Source of the DNA: Sphingobacterium pedocola
GTDB taxonomy: Bacteria > Bacteroidota > Bacteroidia > Sphingobacteriales > Sphingobacteriaceae
Assembly (NCBI RefSeq): GCF_015209965.1
Contig: NZ_MU158689.1
Location: forward strand, 1,345,656 to 1,409,655
Reading direction: 5' to 3'
Length of the DNA: 64,000 bases
The notes under the pieces were generated by a model. The model was given only the letters and a program-made list of their open reading frames with translations. It did not search any database and was not told the origin of the DNA. How positions within the stretch are numbered: the first letter of the stretch is position 1; every line of letters starts with the position of its first letter. Shown piece by piece: positions 62,491-64,000 of this stretch. Made by a program: the position numbers and the translations under genes.

Positions 62491-62699
62491 GTCCAAAACT
62501 GCGACGCAGTGTCACAGTTTTGCGGTGGAGGCATATCTTATGGACGTGGCATAACTAAATTTTAATATCAGGACAATGGAAACAGAGAACATCCTGATTT
62601 TTTGCATGAAGACGTTTCAAAATCTGAAAAAGCAATTGTGCAACCGGCGGTTGCAAAATTACAAAGAACAGATAATCAATAGCATAAATTTCGCAAGGC

Positions 62700-62875
62700 G
62701 CACTTGCACAAGTTAATCATCCAATTTTGCTACCAGTGGTTGCACTAATACCTTGGACACATCATACCATCATACTGGACAAGATCAAATCTGCTGACGA
62801 TAGATTATTTTACATACGTAAGACCGCAGAAAATGGCTGGACTAAAAGTGTGTTGACTTTTCAAATAGAAAGCCG
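62700..62875 (+). pseudogene. DUF1016 (YhcG-type) nuclease fragment
   Basis: The frame carries VVALIPWTHHTIILDKIKSADDRLFYIRKTAENGWTKSVLTFQIES, the conserved core of the DUF1016 N-terminal domain, then switches to unrelated sequence at about 62872. No start codon or nuclease domain is present. It is a relic joined directly to a macro-domain fragment. Confidence 0.7.
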
Positions 62876-62983
62876 CGGCTGGAAAAAGTGGCGGAATTTG
62901 ATGTGCACCATAATGCATCTGTACATATGCTTCGTATAGGATGTGGTCTTGCTGGTGGTTCATGGGATCAGATTGAGCCGTAA
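62872..62983 (+). pseudogene. Macro-domain (ADP-ribose-binding) fragment
   Basis: The frame KPRLEKVAEFDVHHNASVHMLRIGCGLAGGSWDQIEP ends at TAA 62981-62983. It matches the end of the macro-domain fold (HMxRIGCGLAGG). It has no start and only about 37 codons; it is fused out of frame to the DUF1016 fragment. Confidence 0.65.
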
Positions 62984-63104
62984 ATACAATCCTGTCTAAG
63001 CGAAAAGGATATCGCGGTGATTGTTTATGATTTTTGAAGTCGCAAATTGTATTTTAGATTTGAAATTATTAACTTGTCGATTAACCGAGTTATTACTTTC
63101 TATT

Positions 63105-63755
63105 ATGGAAAAAATTATCGATAAGCTTAAACAATTGGCACAGCAGTTATTTGGCGATGAAACGACTACGAAACCGAAAGACAAAAAAAAGGATGACACA
63201 AATTCCAGTTACAAAACTCCTTTAAACGGCAACAGTTTGCATACGGGCGGTTCCATAGCGAAAATGATCATTAATCTATCTTCTGAATTTTCCGACAATA
63301 AGGATGTAATCTATGCTAAAGGTTCGAATAACAAGCCAGAGAAAGTTACTCGTATAGCATTACAAAAAAAAGAAACCTATCCCGTGTGCCTATGGCAGCT
63401 GTATTTCTGGGATACAGACCTATTTACAGAGCTGATCGAAAAGAATTCCCGATTAGAGCTTATTAAAAAAGACAGCCTAAAAGAGACGGCATCAAATGCA
63501 GAAATCTTGCTCCTTAGCAGTGGTGGGGACGATTTCTCGGTAAACAATATTCTTGCAGATCTCGATCTGTCTAACAAATATGTGGTAATCCTTTCTAACT
63601 TTGACGAACAACGTGTACGGGAGCGTATAAAGTACCGAATCGATCTGTGTCCTTCAAAACTTGATATCATGAATAAAAAGTCCTTTGACAAATTTATCGA
63701 CTACGTGATAGAACTAGCCACGGGTGACGACGTAAAAAGTACTCACAAAGCTTAG
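63105..63755 (+). CDS. Hypothetical protein
   Basis: 216 residues from ATG 63105 (the frame opens earlier, at 63021, without coding sense). The N-terminal helix has MEKIIDKLKQLAQQLFGDE, a Lys/Asp-rich linker (TTKPKDKKKDDTNSSYK), then a mixed alpha/beta part (LALQKKETYPVCLW region; AEILLLSSGGDDFSVNNIL; YVVILSNFDEQRVRERIKYRID). No family recognised. It lies between relic genes and copy R3 of the terminator repeat. Confidence 0.55.
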   Translation: MEKIIDKLKQLAQQLFGDETTTKPKDKKKDDTNSSYKTPLNGNSLHTGGSIAKMIINLSSEFSDNKDVIYAKGSNNKPEKVTRIALQKKETYPVCLWQLYFWDTDLFTELIEKNSRLELIKKDSLKETASNAEILLLSSGGDDFSVNNILADLDLSNKYVVILSNFDEQRVRERIKYRIDLCPSKLDIMNKKSFDKFIDYVIELATGDDVKSTHKA

Positions 63756-63855
63756 ACGAAAGCACATTATTCTTCTTCATCAACACGTTTTCTGTGTCGA
63801 ATACTATGGACTGCTTCGGCTAAAATGGATATTGGTTATGGTTAACCTGTGCATT

Positions 63856-63988
63856 TGTTAAGCTTTTGTTAATTCCGGCAGATGCTGTAATATTCGGACA
63901 GATGCTGCCGTTTATATAGTATTCATAATTTAGGTTAATAATTGGTTAGTTAGAAACTCCTGAAGCTCCCCGCTTCAGGAGTTTTTTA
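63856..63988 (+). repeat. 133-bp repeat with terminator, copy R3
   Basis: TGTTAAGCTTTTGTTAATTC at the start and AACTCCTGAAGC/GCTTCAGGAGTT hairpin (63955-63983) with a six-T run at the end; the intervening sequence matches R1 and R2 almost base for base. Confidence 0.8.
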
Positions 63989-64000
63989 TGACGTAGAACC

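Noticed and set aside
62495..62700. RhuM or other gene between the ORF6N relic and DUF1016 fragment
   Set aside because: Frames are short and broken; the few residues (VSQFCGGGISYGRG) do not match a family I can name.

Overview
The window looks like a chromosome segment from a Bacteroidota bacterium, most likely Sphingobacteriaceae (Sphingobacterium/Pedobacter-like). The signs are several SusC/SusD pairs, TonB-dependent receptors with CarboxypepD_reg or STN N-termini, ECF sigma/FecR-type anti-sigma pairs, TAnnTTTG-type -7 promoter boxes, and DUF4374, DUF6520, MauE and TlpA families. No rRNA, tRNA or CRISPR array was found.

Left part (1-9.3 kb). A minus-strand iron/siderophore-type locus runs from an ECF sigma factor and a short membrane anti-sigma-like protein through two DUF4374-type lipoproteins, a TonB receptor and a PepSY membrane protein to a second TonB receptor cut by the window edge. 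The receptor / DUF4374 lipoprotein / PepSY trio matches the XusA-XusB-XusC layout. A Crp/Fnr-like regulator follows.

9.5-15.8 kb. This stretch holds a 43-codon ORF between two strong hairpins, an LpxL-like acyltransferase homologue with an altered catalytic motif, a LytS-like kinase with a divergent H-box, a LytTR response regulator and a small HTH protein. Next comes a cluster of 14-bp palindromes spaced about 42 bp apart. A four-gene cassette (FN3 protein, small membrane protein, CHAP amidase, lipoprotein with a C-terminal anchor) follows; its last three products have the topology of a holin/endolysin/u-spanin set.

15.8-28.1 kb. Ordinary chromosomal genes: an AraC regulator, an S41 peptidase, MepB, a DUF1080 lipoprotein, and a MauE / DUF6520 / TlpA / SusD / SusC nutrient-uptake locus. 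Three copies of a REP-like palindromic element occur at 14.7, 19.7 and 27.9 kb. One is read as coding sequence at the start of SusC.

28.1-51 kb. A strongly AT-rich accessory (defence) island. A possibly switchable structured RNA region and a tandem-HTH protein lead into a truncated nuclease gene. Three gene blocks follow. (a) A HARE-HTH/HNH endonuclease, a GHKL ATPase fused to a HEPN RNase-like domain (RNPISH), and a Mrr-like nuclease split by an IS256-family element. (b) A cytosine-C5 methyltransferase, a giant protein with two GHKL modules (MORC/Hsp90-like at the N-terminus, histidine-kinase-like at the C-terminus), and a protein starting with a receiver-like domain. (c) Divergent from (b): a third GHKL ATPase, an unknown protein and a DUF6339-like protein, then Vsr and an HNH endonuclease. 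Blocks (b) and (c) together look like a restriction-type defence system with an embedded phosphorelay-like module. That is the most interesting content of the window. The right flank carries a duplicated gene fragment, a NUDIX relic and two copies of a 133-bp repeat that ends in a terminator.

51.2-61.2 kb. A minus-strand polysaccharide-utilization-type locus: ECF sigma, FecR, STN-SusC, SusD, a secreted endonuclease/exonuclease/phosphatase-fold lipoprotein, a SusE/F-like lipoprotein and an F5/8-type lipoprotein.

61.3-64 kb. A relic zone with an intact ORF6N gene, broken ORF6N, DUF1016 and macro-domain fragments, a second NUDIX fragment, one unknown gene and a third copy of the 133-bp repeat.
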